Notes: generated from the letters alone by a model not told the origin. DNA of 64,000 bases from Ceratotherium simum simum (GCF_000283155.1 NW_004454163.1:24992899-25056898), one strand, 5' to 3'. Counted from the first letter of the stretch, positions 1 to 13,385 are shown. Program-made: numbers and translations.

Positions 1-320
1 TCCTGGAAATGTATAATACATAAATTTTCATTTAAAAAGGCATTCTGTTTAGTAATAAAACTAGTTCAACAGGTACTTAAAGTTCTAAGCATATTTTATC
101 TACAAATCTAGACTTCAGGAAAAATCAAGCAACTATGGAGAGATTTCAGGAAGTGTATAGATTAGGTTAACCTAACATAAAATGTGTTTTTGTCTTGAGG
201 TTAGGAAAAACTATCTTTCCTTCTGAGGTGCGCAAAATGATTTCTTGTTCTTTGTGAAAGGATTAAGGGACCTAAATCTTAGCTTAGACTTGGAACCATT
301 AGGAGATTAAAAAAGAGAAG

Positions 321-340
321 AAGGAAGGAAAGGAAGGAAG
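321..340. repeat. GGAA-type simple repeat
   Basis: Short purine-rich microsatellite of imperfect GGAA units inside a longer A/G-rich stretch (about 308-352). It is a plain simple repeat with no associated element. Confidence 0.7.
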
Positions 341-3222
341 AGAATGGAAGAGAAACATGTTATCTAATGTCTAAATCAATTTAAATTCTTTAATAAAGTT
401 TCTTAATATACTTGATCCTGACATAAAATTTCAATTTTCCCCCTCTTACTCAATGATTTTCTTAGAAGAAAAAAAGCTACAACCAAAATAGATAAAGAGA
501 ATAAAAGAAATGCGTCTATAAAAATCTGAATAAATGGGAATTTATACTTTATTTAATGTCAATCTGCTCCAATTTTTGTTATGTGTACCCGCATACATGC
601 CTGGCATCGGCATTTAATGAATTGTTTTGGTATAGAAATGTACTCTCTTGCCTTTCAAATTCATGCAGACCTTCCTTGTCCTTCAAAAAGGAAAACATCC
701 TGTTTTGGTTAATGGGCTTAAAAAAAAAAAACAACAAAAGTAAATTGTGATAGCAATTAGGCTTCTCAGTGAGCATGCTCAGTGGGTCTCTCATGGTTGC
801 TAGGCAACCAGCTGAAGGTGTGTGGCAAAAGAGGGCCCCAAATGTAAAAACATAAGAACCTTTGGCATAGGTTTCACCTAGTCTAGAAGCCCATGTTCAT
901 TTATTTAATTAATATCCTTGGGTGATTTTCATGGATTTCCTTTCCACATTTTTGGGGTGAAGGTTGGCCGTAAGGAAGGCACACCGAGTGGGGATCCAGC
1001 AGGATGGGCTCAAGACCCAGAATGAATACTTCCAGAAAGAGCACTGTGTTTGAATTGCGTTGCAGTTTCATAATGTGTGCGTGTCACAATTTATTTTTCA
1101 TTGCGGGAGTGCAGTTAGCTCCCGACCACTGTGCTCGGGCTGCGCAGTGTGTCACAGCACAATTCGAATCCCACCCCGCGGCAGCCTAACCGCGCACCTC
1201 GGACATTTCAGCCTTTCAAATAAATCCATTTTCACATATTCAAGTCATATAACAGGAAATTTCCAGTTAAGCCACATTGTTAAATTAAAGGTTGCAGCCC
1301 GTCTTCCAAAGCCCATTCGCACACCCCAGGGTTCTGCTGAAGAAGCAGTTACAGTAGTTCAGAGAGAACAGTGCGGTGGAGTAAAAATGAATCGACTTTT
1401 AGAAACCACACAAAATGCTTGGTCTTTGGTGAGTACAGTGCCATCTCCATCAGCACCTCTAAGCAGCAACCCGACCAAACACCTGGTTCGGTCCATAGTG
1501 ACAGCTCACTGTCTCTCCAGTGGTAACAATTTAGAGGCATGATGCTAAACAAGATATATACATGATGTCAAATATTGGCTGCACACATCTAAGCCAATCA
1601 CTTCTAAATAAATTAACCATGGCACTGCCTAATACGATCCACCTGCTTTCTTCCTTGTGTTGTTCCAGACCCTACCTGAACCCCCCTTTGATTAAATGTC
1701 AAAAGCTTGCCTTGTGCCTACAGATTTCACTGAAGGCGGATAACAGAAAGGTTCCTCCTGTGACTCCATAAAACTGAAATAAATTCCACTGGCATCTTGT
1801 AAATTTTTATTTTCTACAATGACTGCAGGCCCCATCTGCGGCCCAGCTGTTATTAGAACGGAAAGCGTTGGCCCTTCTGCATTACAAAACAGCATAGAAC
1901 AGTAATTGCCAGTGGAAGAGATTAAGTGTAGACACTAAAAATGTTTACTCGCAATGAATATGCATAACGATGGGTAGGAAACAGCACTGGAAGATTAAAA
2001 AGAGAGAAGGGTTTGTTTACAAGGCTGGGAAAAAAAAAAAAATGGAATGTCAGTTGGCCCCGAGCCTGAAATAGGAACGAAAAACCTTTGGGCAAGGCAT
2101 TAGGGAGAAAAACAGATGGTTTGTGAACCTTTTATTAGATAGAAAAATCATTAATCAAGCCCAGGCTGGAAATGGCAGGGTTTTTGGTAGTTCATATTTT
2201 AGTTTATTTTTTCTTAAAGTGACAGTATACTTTTTTTTTTTTTTTGTCATTTTGGGACAGTCATCTGTGGATCTTCTGTTGATAGGCACTGCTTTTGTAC
2301 AACATTCCACATTAAAGCCAGCCTCACTTTAGGTTAGTGTGAGCACTGATTTGTTATACGGAGAAAATTCCTCCAAAGGGTTTCACATTTCAACACCTGT
2401 TTTTCCTGTACAGCAATTAAAAAAAAAATGCAGCATGGAATATTTTTTTCATTTGTGTCCCATTCCTTTGCTTTTGAAACTTGGGAAGAAAATGGAGAAG
2501 AGGAAACTTTTGCATGTAAGGCCTTGCTGACTGCGTTGATTCATAGCAGTTTAAGCAAAACATGTAGTAACTATAATTACAAATTGATTTATCTCCTGAG
2601 AGGGAATTCATGCCATTTCATTGGAAAAAGCCATCAAGAGAGTAAAAGGGTCCTATTTGAAACTATATCTCTCCTAAAACTAATCTGTGTCCTTTGGGCT
2701 TGAAGAGGTTGTATTTTACTTTTTTTTTTTTTATTATGGTAGTGAAAATCTCAGGGAAGGGCATGTCCTAGAGATTAACAAAATCCTGGAATTAATGGTG
2801 CAAAGCCCATCATCTGCTACTAGCCAGTCATCAAACTCTAAAAAATGCCCTATGCCAGGGGCATTATTGTTTAAATGAAATGCATATAAATTAAAACACT
2901 CTCATAAACATCCAATGTGTTTTGCTCATAGACACACACATCTATGCATGTACATCTATACACGTGTGTATGTGTTCAAGACTTGAAACATGATTGCGAG
3001 TTACAACTGTGTCAACTTAAGGAGTAGGGTGGCAGGGTAGGGGAATATCAGAATAAAGGTGCCTATGGCCAGACCCAGGATTAATCTTGATATCACAATC
3101 CTGGAGTTTTGCTGTGGTCTACCATACACTTGGAGCTGGTAGCTCATTTCTACATTGGGAAGCTACTCTTAAGCTTAATTGTAAAATGTTCTTGTTCCTG
3201 CTTCGAGTATTTGGTATTCAGT

Positions 3223-3234
3223 GGGGGGGGGGGG
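3223..3234. repeat. G12 homopolymer
   Basis: Uninterrupted run of twelve G residues in otherwise AT-rich sequence. The true length may be affected by sequencing error. It lies inside a short open frame that has no other coding signal. Confidence 0.75.
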
Positions 3235-3479
3235 TGACTTCATCTGCATTGTCACTCCCAGAGCTAAGCATTATTGATGTAGGACTTCCATGAATATGCA
3301 GTGGGGCAATTTCTTTTTAGGGAATTAGAAGTTACTTGGAAAGTAACTCATTCATGTTTTCACTATTCTAATGGAAAATTTTTTTAAATAACTTTATTCA
3401 TAAGTAAATATCGGCAATTCATAGGGCAAGTTATTCTTCTGCAAAAAGTGCTCATCAATAACCCATTGGTTTCCTTTCC

Positions 3480-3660
3480 TTATCTCCCATTCGAGGAATT
3501 GTGGAAGTCAAGGTCAGAAAATGCCTGCCATGTCATCTAGTTGTTCCTTTAATCATTATATCTATCCTTCACATTAAAGGAAATGAGACCTGTTGAAATG
3601 GTCACATTAAAACAAGAAGAATGAGGAGAAGGTTTTCTGACTACAGTCTCCATTCTGATG
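3480..3660 (-). repeat. Possible MIR-type SINE remnant
   Basis: Pieces resembling the reverse complement of a MIR-like element occur in order: a tract around 3525 like the end of the element, a motif like the usual 'gaggaaactgag' region near 3580, then a terminal part near 3640. The match is weak and interrupted, so this is a low-confidence old SINE relic. Confidence 0.35.
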
Positions 3661-6600
3661 TCATTACTATCTCCCCCTGATGATCATTGTCCTGAAAATC
3701 TGAGCTTCATTTCCTTCCCTTTCCTTTTCCCCTAGTTTCCTTCATGGATTTATTTATTTTTATGCAGTTTGTTTGGAGTTAATGTCATTGTCAATAAAGA
3801 ATGCTGAAGAGGAACAAGATCAGCAGTGACCTTCTGCATAGATTCGAAAACCTTGCCAACCTACCTCCGTATCCTGGGCTGAGTTATTACAGAAACAGAA
3901 GTTCAAAGACATGGCTGACACGCTCCTTTAAAAACGCTTTTACAACAGCTAACGTTTTCTGTTTTCTGACATTCTTTTTCTAAAGCGATGCTTAAAGCAA
4001 AAAAGGTTTCCTGCCATGAAAATGACATTAATATTTCGTAAATCAAGAACTAAGATAATGTTTTGGCTGCTGCAGAGACGTTTACCTTATGTCGTTTATC
4101 TAAATGCTTTTTGATTAAAACATGACACAATTTTTGGACTGGCTTTAACCGGAAAAAACAATTCCAAGAACATTCTTATTTCAGAGCCTGAAATTCTTTA
4201 GTATATTCCTCACCAGAATTCACTGTGGAGCGTACAGCCTTTCAGCTCATTGAAAATGACTTCCCAAATAATAAATCTTTTCCCATTATCATTCGTGTAC
4301 ACTAAATCACATAATTTACGAAAAGTCAAGAAGAAACCTTCAAATGAAAACCATATAAACATGTTTGTAAACTTTTGAGTTAACTGCAATGTCAACGGCT
4401 CTGTTCCCAAAGATAAAATGTTTTCTATAATGACCTAGTAAAGAAATGATCTGTTTAAAGAATAGATTTTTGTATCAAAATAGCAAAAACAAATCTTTAT
4501 ATGTAATAAAGTTCTCTTGAATGAGCATCTACTGGAGGAAGTACTAAAATCACAAAAGTGATTATGAATTTCAAAGCTTTTTACCTATTTGAAAAATATG
4601 GGGAGGAATGAGATGTTGTAGGCTGTACTTGTAAGGTAAAAATATGATATTTTGGTACTAATCAAACGCTACTTTTTTCCTTACAAGGTTGCTTATGGCA
4701 GGCATTTTATCTCTGACCCTTTATTATCTTATTTTGTCTAGGTTAATGAATTTTTTTTCCTTTTAAAACCTTAAGGGTTTTACCAGTTTATTTTGACACA
4801 TTTAGATTTGGGGAAGGAAAATCACACTTATGGAGCAGCTATTTCAAAACATCGAGGAGAATAACAGTTACAAAAAGAAAGTAGCACTAAGATTCTGCCA
4901 TAAACCATTCAACAGCAAATGGAAGACTACAATTAAGGCCAAGCTGCTTCTCTGGGGAATACTGAAGGACCATGTCTTTTCCGACTGGGTCTACCACAGA
5001 ACTGTCCCCAGAGTTCCTAAGTCCAGGACTAATGATGCGGAAATGAACTTCCTGCAGGAGATGAGCCCCCTCAAAGTTGTGAGGGGCTGAAGCTGGCCGT
5101 GGCCAGGAGAAGGAGGGAGAGGAGCAGGATCTGGAAAGAGAATGCACCACACTGTATAAGGAAGGGTAGCTAGGGTTGCCAGCCTTTGCACATGTTTTGG
5201 CACATCATTAATAACAATGATCAAAAGAAAGAGATCGTCTCAACAGCTGCATTAAATTACTATGGAAATTGGCATTTTAAAATGAATCCAGGGTGAGACA
5301 GCAACCGAAGAGCAGCTACTTATGGATCAGCTCAGTTGTAAGGCCAGAGAATAATTCTCAAAGGTGGAGTAACTGTGATCAACTAGAGATTCTTCTTTCT
5401 TTCATTCTTACATTTATAGAATTTATAGAAGGATGGTCTTCACCATAGCACCTGAATGAAGCAAGATGCTTTAACAGGATTGTATTTCCTGGAAGATATA
5501 GGAAATACTCAATACCATTAAAAAAATAAATATCCTTATAAGAAGAGCTGGGTAAAAGACTGCCACAGGCTATACTTCCAATTTAACAATAATTAAATAT
5601 TATTAAATTCTGGTTTTGAAATGAAAGTTTTTTTTTGTGGAAGCAAGATTTTGAGACAATCTGACTTTGCTTTAAACGTTTTGTATTAATAAAAAAATAA
5701 AGCACAAACAAGAAGCTGCTCTATCCTGTAATGGAAAAAAGAACAAGGTAAAAAATTATTTAGAGTGGCCTGACATTGGAATCTTTGGCTTTCAAGATGT
5801 TTTCTATGTATTCTTTCTATCAATAGGTATTAATCCTTTTTATGTGGATTAAAAAACTTATGATTAAGTCATTCCACTGAAGTTATAAAATCGGTGTTTT
5901 TATAAATTGTCAGAGTATCTGATGAAAAGGTGAAAAAAAAGTCAGATAGTGAGGTGGATGTCTGTCTCTGCAAACCAGATATCCAAAGGCTGGCGGAATG
6001 TTTTCCTGGCTGTATGAAAGTTTTGGTCTCTGGTGTCAATCTAACCTGGATTTCTTTAATTGTTACCAAGAAGCTGTGAAAGGTCTCTTTCTCAAAACTT
6101 TAGTATGGAGACAAATGCTTCATAATTGGCTACTGGTATCACAAGCAAAACAAAATCCTCCATGAAACACTTAAAACTTATACCTTACGCAAGAAGAGCA
6201 TTATAAGGATAAGTTAAGCTTTTACTCTTGAAGTGAATAGGATACTTTGTGGTTTCTTTTGATCCTTGATACAGACTTGAAATGGACATCTGTTGACAAA
6301 AGATAAGCAATATTTTTAATTCGGACGACCTTGATTTTGTGATTATTTTGGGATTATCCAGTTCTATTTTGGCAATAGTTATATCCATTTTGGATACAAC
6401 CATGTTCTATGAGTTTGTTGAGTGCTATCTCCCAGTCATTGCTAGAGGTATTAGAAATAAACCTTCTGGACTATTTAAGGGAAAACCTTCCTAGGAACGT
6501 TCCCCAGAACGTTGCCATCAGTTGCCATCAGTCTTTGTGACTGCTGGCTATCACAATATTATCCGACAGGAAAAAAGCCACTGGCACAAAGAACTTGAGA

Positions 6601-6859
6601 AGCCATCTCTACATTTCCCACTTTGTTCTCTGCTATTGATTGCCCTCCAGTTCCCGCACATTTTTAACACACAAGCTAGGAAGAACCTTATAGCTGCAAT
6701 GAGCTCAATAATCCTGCGTTTCTGTGGGTCTGTAAGTTTTACTTAGCAAGTGTGCATGAGCAGAGTTTTGATCGACACTAGGCTCTTCATCAGTACTTTT
6801 TAGTACTGATTACATATTGAAAATTATCTGTGGATTTACATTTTAGAAAATATTCAAAT
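3661..6859. other. Unique AT-rich sequence
   Basis: No gene or clear repeat was recognised. Open frames in this stretch are all under 90 codons and lack domain-like content. A perfect 10-base tandem pair (gttgccatca twice) sits at 6511-6530. Confidence 0.55.
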
Positions 6860-6961
6860 ATACAGGCTTTAGACCAACTGAATGAAAATCTGGGATGAAG
6901 CCCATACTTTTTCATTTTAATAAAGTTTTACCGGTCATGCAACCAGGTTTGAGAACTACTA
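6860..6961 (+). repeat. MER5A-like hAT-Charlie DNA transposon fragment
   Basis: The stretch follows the second half of MER5A in order: an 'accaactgaatgaaaatctggga' type segment at about 6872, a middle AT segment, and the terminal 'tttgagaactact' motif at about 6948-6960. That terminal motif is the characteristic inverted terminus of this family. The left terminus could not be identified, so only the 3' half is called. Confidence 0.55.
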
Positions 6962-9956
6962 CCCTATATGGTCTCATGACCCAGAATGTATACCCAACCT
7001 TAAAATATGGGAGGGCTAAGTTTTTGGTGCTCTCACTCACCAATTGACCATGGAATACTCATGCAGTAAATGGTATACCATTAGTCTAAAAGAAATAATA
7101 CACTTTTAGGAGTGCTCAGTTTATACTCTGAGAATAACTTAAGTACCCAATAATTTCAAGCTCTAGGAACAAGGACATAGTTGTCAGAACATAGATGAAT
7201 ATTTAACAGATATAGTGGGAATATCTAAAATGACTTTGCAATATGTCCAAACAGCTTTGCCCTGTTGACTCCATTTGCTGTGTTTGCTCGAATTTGAATA
7301 CTTAGCAAGTGCCTTGTACAACTCACCTTCCCCATCATCAATGGTGCTTTAGTCCCTGAGGAATCATTTGAGTGCAGAGAATTACTGGGGCCACAGAGTG
7401 AACAACCATATAGCCCTTTAAAAATACTATCCGCACCTTCAGGTCAAAATGTCTTTCATTTACATTCTGCAAGAGGCTGCATTTCCATTCCAAGAAAGAT
7501 TTCTGATTTTTTAAAAATGTGTTTTCAGAATGGAAAAAATGTGGAAAGATAAGGTCTTCTGGGGGAGTAGATCATCCCTGGGAATGACTTGGAATGAGTT
7601 TTCCTGATGAGTTATGGGAGCATGAACACATATCCTGTTTTCCTTCTCAATTCAGAGAGGTTTTCACATAGATGCCTGTTTGCTCCAACTCATTCATTCT
7701 GTTTGCACTCCTTTTTCTAAGACATCTGAAAGGAAACATTGGCTCAAAGGTTCCATCCCAGGTGTGACGAGAATTTCTGGAAGGACGGTTCTTGTTATCT
7801 GCATTTCATTTTTCCTTTCTAAGGAATTCCAAAATGAGTGATCCACTCTCCACATCCCAGATGTTGTTGTAAACCAAAATTTTGGAACATTTGAACTAAA
7901 ATTCAATCCCCTAAAGTTCAGCTGAGTCCCAGCTCTCAAACCAAACACTGACAAAAATGTATTTGTGCAACGGTTCTCATGACTTCCTCGGTGCACTGGG
8001 TCCTGGTCTGCATGACTCAGTCCCAAATGAACTGACACACCATACTGTAAATTTTATAACTACAAAATACCAGAATGCTAGAAATGAGGCCCTGGTTCAT
8101 GTTTTTTGAGAGACTAAAGTTCTGGAAACATCTTTTAATGTTGATTTTTATAAGACCTTTAAGCAATGTTGTTTAAAAACAACCTAAGAAGTTCAAGTCT
8201 ATTAAAAGCTTTCTTCTATAGCAATGGCAATTATTTCATTAAGACTATTTTGAAGAGTATTTTGAAGAACACGTCGTCGGGGATGAGTATTAGTTATTAT
8301 TGTCTCATCCAGATTTAAGCAGATCATTTTGGGAAATGTAAATATTCATGCTTTAAAAGCAATCAAGAGACAGGCCAACATATATTTAATAAAAAATGCT
8401 TGCCAAGGTTTACATGCAATCTTTAATGTTAGACTTTAATGTGTATAAATCTCGGTTTTCCATTCCTCTTTCTGCCTACCATTCACCTGTGTTTGTCTAA
8501 TAGAAACCAGTTACTACGGCTCTGGTTACACATCTGTTTCATGCATGTGCGATTACAAGCTGTTTTAGCAACTAGTAAAACTACAGGTGTCTGGGTTTTA
8601 ATGTAACCATTTTAAAAGAGCCGTTCATAGGCCTCTGATTATTATTTTTTATAGCTGGCAATGTTCCTGCCATAGACTGCCGGCTCAAGGGTTCAATGTA
8701 ACTCTGTTGTTCTCTCGTCTGGTAGAATCTCTGAAATCATTTGTAAATTAATTTTTTAAACTTTGACTCCATACTACCAAATACAGTATCTCTATATTCT
8801 GCACAGACAGCCTGTACTGCTGTTTCCACATGTCTTCAGCAACAAATAATTAACTGGATTTTGAATTCTAGATGCTAAAGTCATTAAGTATGTGTATCTA
8901 TTTGGCTTGCTTACTCCTATACCATAATAAAGACCACAATTACCATCACATCACTTTGATAAATGATGTTGACACATAGTTTCATAACAGCTGCAGAATG
9001 TCCATCAGTGCCCTTACAATCAGAAGTTCAGTTCTGTATAAATGAAAAACTTGAGTTGGAGATTTCTTTATTTTTACCTCTCATCATCTAAGCGTGGCTA
9101 GAAGATGTAAGAGTTCCAAGAATTATTGTAACAACTACTGAAATCCAGTATTTACTAATAAAATACTCCAAGAACACATTCCTCTGCTCTTAGAAGAGAA
9201 AGAAGTGTGTAAAAATTGTAAGTGGAGAAAACTGATTTACAGATTAATCTAATTAGACTAAAATCAGGATTTTAAATTTTTAAAAATCCTGTCCAGAGCC
9301 ACCCAACTCAGCACACATGGTAGGAGGTAAAAGTCAAAATCAATTACAAATTTGACTTTCCTGCACAGTGATAGAGACAGGTCACACTGCTACGTTTAAG
9401 GCTCTGGTGACATTTCTATTACAAATACAAGCATCATTTTCCAGAGATTTATTGCTCAGCCATAACAATTTTTAGACAGGATCATTTATGAAACTCTAAG
9501 ACTTAGCTCCTAAACCAGGTATTTTTATTTACTTTTTTTAAATTAATAAACAGAGTTTAAATGATCTGGATGAATGAAAACAAATTAATAGCGATAATTA
9601 TGAAAGTTTCCTTTGTTGCATAAAGTTTGGCCATTTCACAGAAGCGTTAGAGACTGTAGTTAATTTCTTGGTAATATATTTTCATTTGCCCTTTATCCAT
9701 AACAGCATGATGATGTTTCTATGGCAGAGATGGAACCTAGGATTGATGACACCCCAAACATTTTAATCCTCCATATGCTAATTAGTTACTCAAATTAGAG
9801 AGAGAAAAATTTCCTTATATTTTATGATAGCTCTAAAACACAAAATAAATGAAGACAGATTCTCTAGAATATATGAGGATTTGACTCTAAAATTATTTTG
9901 AACAATATTTTAAACATGTCAAATTTCTGATTAAAATCCTCAGGAGTGACTGTTGT
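6962..9956. other. Unique sequence, some parts look constrained
   Basis: No gene or clear repeat was recognised. A 114-codon minus-strand open frame at 7694-8038 has no recognisable domain and no splice or start context, and is treated as chance. Parts such as about 8590-8760 lack repeats and look like possible conserved non-coding sequence, which cannot be proved from one genome. Confidence 0.5.
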
Positions 9957-10345
9957 CTTCTAGATAAAGTCATAATTTTTAAGGTCTCCAAAATCTGTTC
10001 CAAGCTTACCTTTCCTACCTCGGCTTTCACTGCTTCTCCTTATGATTCCTGTGCTACGGCAAACCTAGACTCCCAGCCATTTCTCAGACATATCTGACTT
10101 ATCTGCACTTTTGCCCTTTCTCATGACCCATCTTTATCCAGATCCTTCCCATTCTCCCAGGCCCAGTTCAAATACCACCTCCTCCAAAAATGTTTTCCTA
10201 ATCTTCCCTACAGAAATAACTTCTTCCCTGTGAACATAGAAAATATTTGGTTTTTACAGTAGTTCTTTATGTATATATTATCCAGATCCTATAAACTAAA
10301 GGAGTGCTCAGTGAAGTCTTGTTGATCACATAAACAGGTGAATGA
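9957..10345 (+). repeat. L2 LINE, 3' region
   Basis: Sense-orientation LINE-2 relic. It shows the usual order of the L2 3' end: a 'gtccaaaatctg...cctacc' segment, a T/C-rich stretch with 'cttttgcccttt', then 'cccaggcccagttcaaatac' at about 10158 and 'cacctcctcc' at about 10177. The end degenerates toward 'gaatgaataaataa' near 10342, resembling the L2 3' terminal repeat. No open frame is preserved. It is an ancient element inherited from early mammals. Confidence 0.75.
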
Positions 10346-10734
10346 ATAAATAATGGACTATCGAAGACATCTATTTTTGGATTTATGCTTTCTATTAGGG
10401 TCAGGCAATAGATAACAGAGTATGACACAGAAATATGTTAATGTAGATACGTAATATATACGTTGACACTATATCTGTAGGAAATCTTAGCCCATCGAAC
10501 AGTAAATAATTCAAAAAAAAGGTGAACTGAAAACAAATTTGATTTGCTTTAGTAGGTCAGGCTCTTCTTATTCATCAAGGCTGGAAATACTAACCTTGCC
10601 CTTTCCATTGTGATGTATCTGAAATGTCATTGTTATCTGCCCCCTGCCCTTTCTGCCCCATGAGAGGCCTGTACCATCTCTTGACAGCAAAACATCTTCC
10701 GAACAGGTTTCTTGGATTCCAACTTTATCCATCC

Positions 10735-11310
10735 TTCATGGTCTGTCAGAATGAACTTCCTGATACACAGACAAGAGTATGTCAATCCTCTGCTTAGAAA
10801 TCTTTGATGATGCACAGAGTAAACTTCTGATGGTCTACACATAAAGTTCAACCCTTTTAGCTGTCATTCAGTCCTCTCAATCATCTGTTCTTAATGTGAC
10901 TCCCTAGCTCGATTTCCTTTCACCTCCCACCACATGCCCTATGCTCAGTCTCATGACAAACTTTGCCTCAAATTGAAAATGCTGTTATACATCCTTCCTA
11001 TGGACCGGAGCATGCTTTCTTCCTTTTTGCACATCAAATGCATTCCATTGTTCTAGGCTCAGCTCTAGTTCTCCATTCTCCGCTAAGCCTTCCCTCATCC
11101 TCCCAGTCAGAATGCATTGCATTTCATTTGTATCTCTGTTATACACCTATATTTCACTGTGCCTAAACCTATGGTGAGTAGTTTGCATTTTCAATCCTAC
11201 TAGATTACACGTATACTTCTTGAAAACAGGAACTATGTCACCGTTGTGTTTGTATCTCTTTGCATCAATAGTGCCTTCTCTTACTGCTTTTCACACAGTA
11301 GTCGATTGCC
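10735..11310 (+). repeat. L2 LINE, 3' region (second copy)
   Basis: Another sense L2 relic, longer than the previous one. It carries a 'gtaaacttctgatggtctac' equivalent near 10820, the C/T-rich 'cacctcccaccacatgccc' area near 10921, 'ctaagccttccctcatcctcc' near 11083 and a 'cttgaaaacaggaactatgtc' segment near 11219. All are in L2 order. Its position next to 9957-10345 suggests independent insertions or a broken larger copy. Confidence 0.75.
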
Positions 11311-12837
11311 TTGCAATGAATTCAATCACACCTTTTAGATGTATAATATACTTTAATGAGAATTGCATTCCTAGGATAAATAAATAACTTCAGAAAATTC
11401 TGATTAATAATCATAAGTTAATAATGTGTTTAATTGGTGAAGTATTGAATGGTTGGAGGATTTGAGTGAATTATCTCTGTGTCAGTTTTTTCCTGCATAA
11501 AATATATTGATTAGTGAGGAGAAAAAGAGTTTGATATTTAACCTCAGTTCTTTTTTGGAATCTAGGACAGTTTGGAATCAAATGGTCTCTGTATGGGTAA
11601 GTTAACAATATCTTTAGTTTTTATTTAACTTTTATTTAAGTTCGGAAACTCAGGTGGAGTATAATATCTATACAGTAAGTGATGACCTCATTCTCCAGGG
11701 CAATAATCTACCTTTCAGAAAAGGTCAAACAAGCTCCTTTATTTATTATTTTTATTAAACTTTTTATTTGGAAACAAGCTCCTTTTGTAAAGAACAAAAG
11801 TAGGCTTGAATTTAACTTTGCTGGTTGTCTGGACTGTAAAAATGAAAGTATAAGCCAAGCCACCAAATGAAAAGAAACAGGGGGTCTCTTTCATTTGGAA
11901 GAGAAATTGTAAAATGCTGCTCATGCCAGGCATTTATTCATTTTTATATTTCATGCATTTTAAGGGTTGCTATTACAACTATAATATTTTAAATACTTAA
12001 TTTTGTTTGTGTCTGTGTGACTCAAGCTGAGATTCTGAATTGTGGGATGGGTGGCTCCTTCTCAAGATGCAAGAGCCCAAGCACTTTTATGTATAGTGTT
12101 TCACTCTATATGTAAAGTTTCATAATTCCCTAAGGAGCTATGTTAGCACGTGTCTAAAGCCACATTTCTACAAAGGGCAAGTGAACATTATCTGTTGGCC
12201 TGTAGATGCAACAGAACTCTCTGATTATTGGAAGTGAGGGTGGGGAATTATGTTAGCCTGATAATCCTGGAAATTCTGCATTATGGCATTTGGCTGTATT
12301 AAACTGTGCTCAATTTATCTTATAGATAGGAATATAAAATTGGGAGAATGAAAATAACTTCTTTAGATAAGGGCCAATTTGGACCAACGGTTATAATTTT
12401 TTTAATGCCTAGTTTTTTTATCACCTGCTCATTCTTCTCACCATTATAGATTTGGGGGTTTTCCTCCTTGGTAAACACTGTGATCTATCCCTTTAATTGA
12501 TTTGGTTCCCCTCTGAGCTTGGCAGCAAGTTGGAGGTCAGCACAGCTGCATGACTGCTTAGCACGCTTCCAGATGCTTTCAGATGGAGACAGAAGCTCTT
12601 TTATCCTGTAAGCTCCTGCTGAATCAGGAGGCCAGAGGTCAGGACTACCTGTACACATTTTCTTTAACTTCTCCAGCCAGGTTTGCTGACAGAATTGTAT
12701 GGCTCCACATGTCCTAATTCAAGAGAGACTTATTTATCTAGGGATTCCTGGTGAAGTGCAGCATGTTGAAAGTATCACTAATCTCCATAAAACAGTCAAC
12801 TAGACTTAATTGAAAAGAAAGTGTCACTTTGCATATT
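11311..12837. other. Unique AT-rich sequence
   Basis: No gene or clear transposon was recognised. The stretch contains only short chance open frames (under 70 codons). Confidence 0.5.
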
Positions 12838-12845
12838 CTCTATAA

Positions 12846-13044
12846 CAGTGCTGTCTAATAGGACTTTCTGTAATGATGGAAACACTCTATATTGGTGCTG
12901 TCCAATATGGTAACCATTAGCAACATGTGGCTATTGAGTACTTGAAATGTGGCTGGTGTGACTGAAGAACTGAATTTTAAATTTTATTTAGTTTAAATTT
13001 AAATAGTCACATGTGATTAGTGGTTGCCATATTGGACAGAGCAG
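12846..13044 (+). mobile_element. Non-autonomous hAT-type DNA transposon, 199 bp, complete
   Basis: Complete short DNA transposon with related inverted termini: the left end begins cagtgctgtc and the right end finishes ggacagagcag. It is flanked by a perfect 8-base target duplication, ctctataa, at 12838-12845 and 13045-13052. An 8-base duplication and CAG...CTG-like termini are typical of the hAT/Charlie group. The interior is AT-rich and has no coding capacity, so it was moved in trans. Relatives in this window lie at 37145-37349 (plus) and 47186-47361 (minus). The exact Repbase family name was not assigned. Confidence 0.85.
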
Positions 13045-13284
13045 CTCTATAATAAATATGTGGTTGAAATGTTATAGGGACAGAAGTTTTATAAATGGTT
13101 TATTGTTAGTTATTGCCCATTTTTCCTATATTCAATAACTGTCTTGTATCTCTTCATTGATAAATCAATGTAATGGAGTGAGTAATAATTATCCATGTGA
13201 TAATATGGCTGAATTACTCATTGAAACTATAGTGTTGCAGTCAAATAATGAACCTGCTTACAATATTTTATTATTATAGAGAGT

Positions 13285-13385
13285 CAATGCATGCCTTAAG
13301 AGAACCAAAGGATCTGGAGGCAGAGGACTTAGATTTGAATCTGGCCCTACCATTTTCTGAGTGACCTTGGGCAATTAAAAATATT
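13285..13385 (+). repeat. MIR SINE, 5' part of a split copy
   Basis: Sense MIR: 'ttagatttgaatctggccct' (about 13329) followed by 'tgagtgaccttgggcaa' at about 13358-13374, the diagnostic MIR core. The 3' part appears to resume at about 13955, beyond an intervening LTR-like element. Confidence 0.75.

Larger units (their letters stand above)
1..3479. other. Unique intergenic/intronic sequence, no gene seen
   Basis: No coding exon, RNA gene or confidently named transposon was recognised here. The stretch holds low-complexity patches: a GGAA-type purine run at about 321-340, T tracts at 2231-2245 and about 2719-2732, an alternating CA/TG-rich patch near 2930-2978, and a run of 12 G at 3223-3234. 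A local CpG-rich spot lies at about 1110-1205. The longest open frame of the window (1060-1542, plus, 160 codons) crosses that spot, but it has no recognisable domain and is probably chance. Confidence 0.6.

Noticed and set aside
7694..8038. 114-codon minus-strand open frame
   Set aside because: No recognisable domain and no transposon or exon context; the length is expected by chance in 64 kb.
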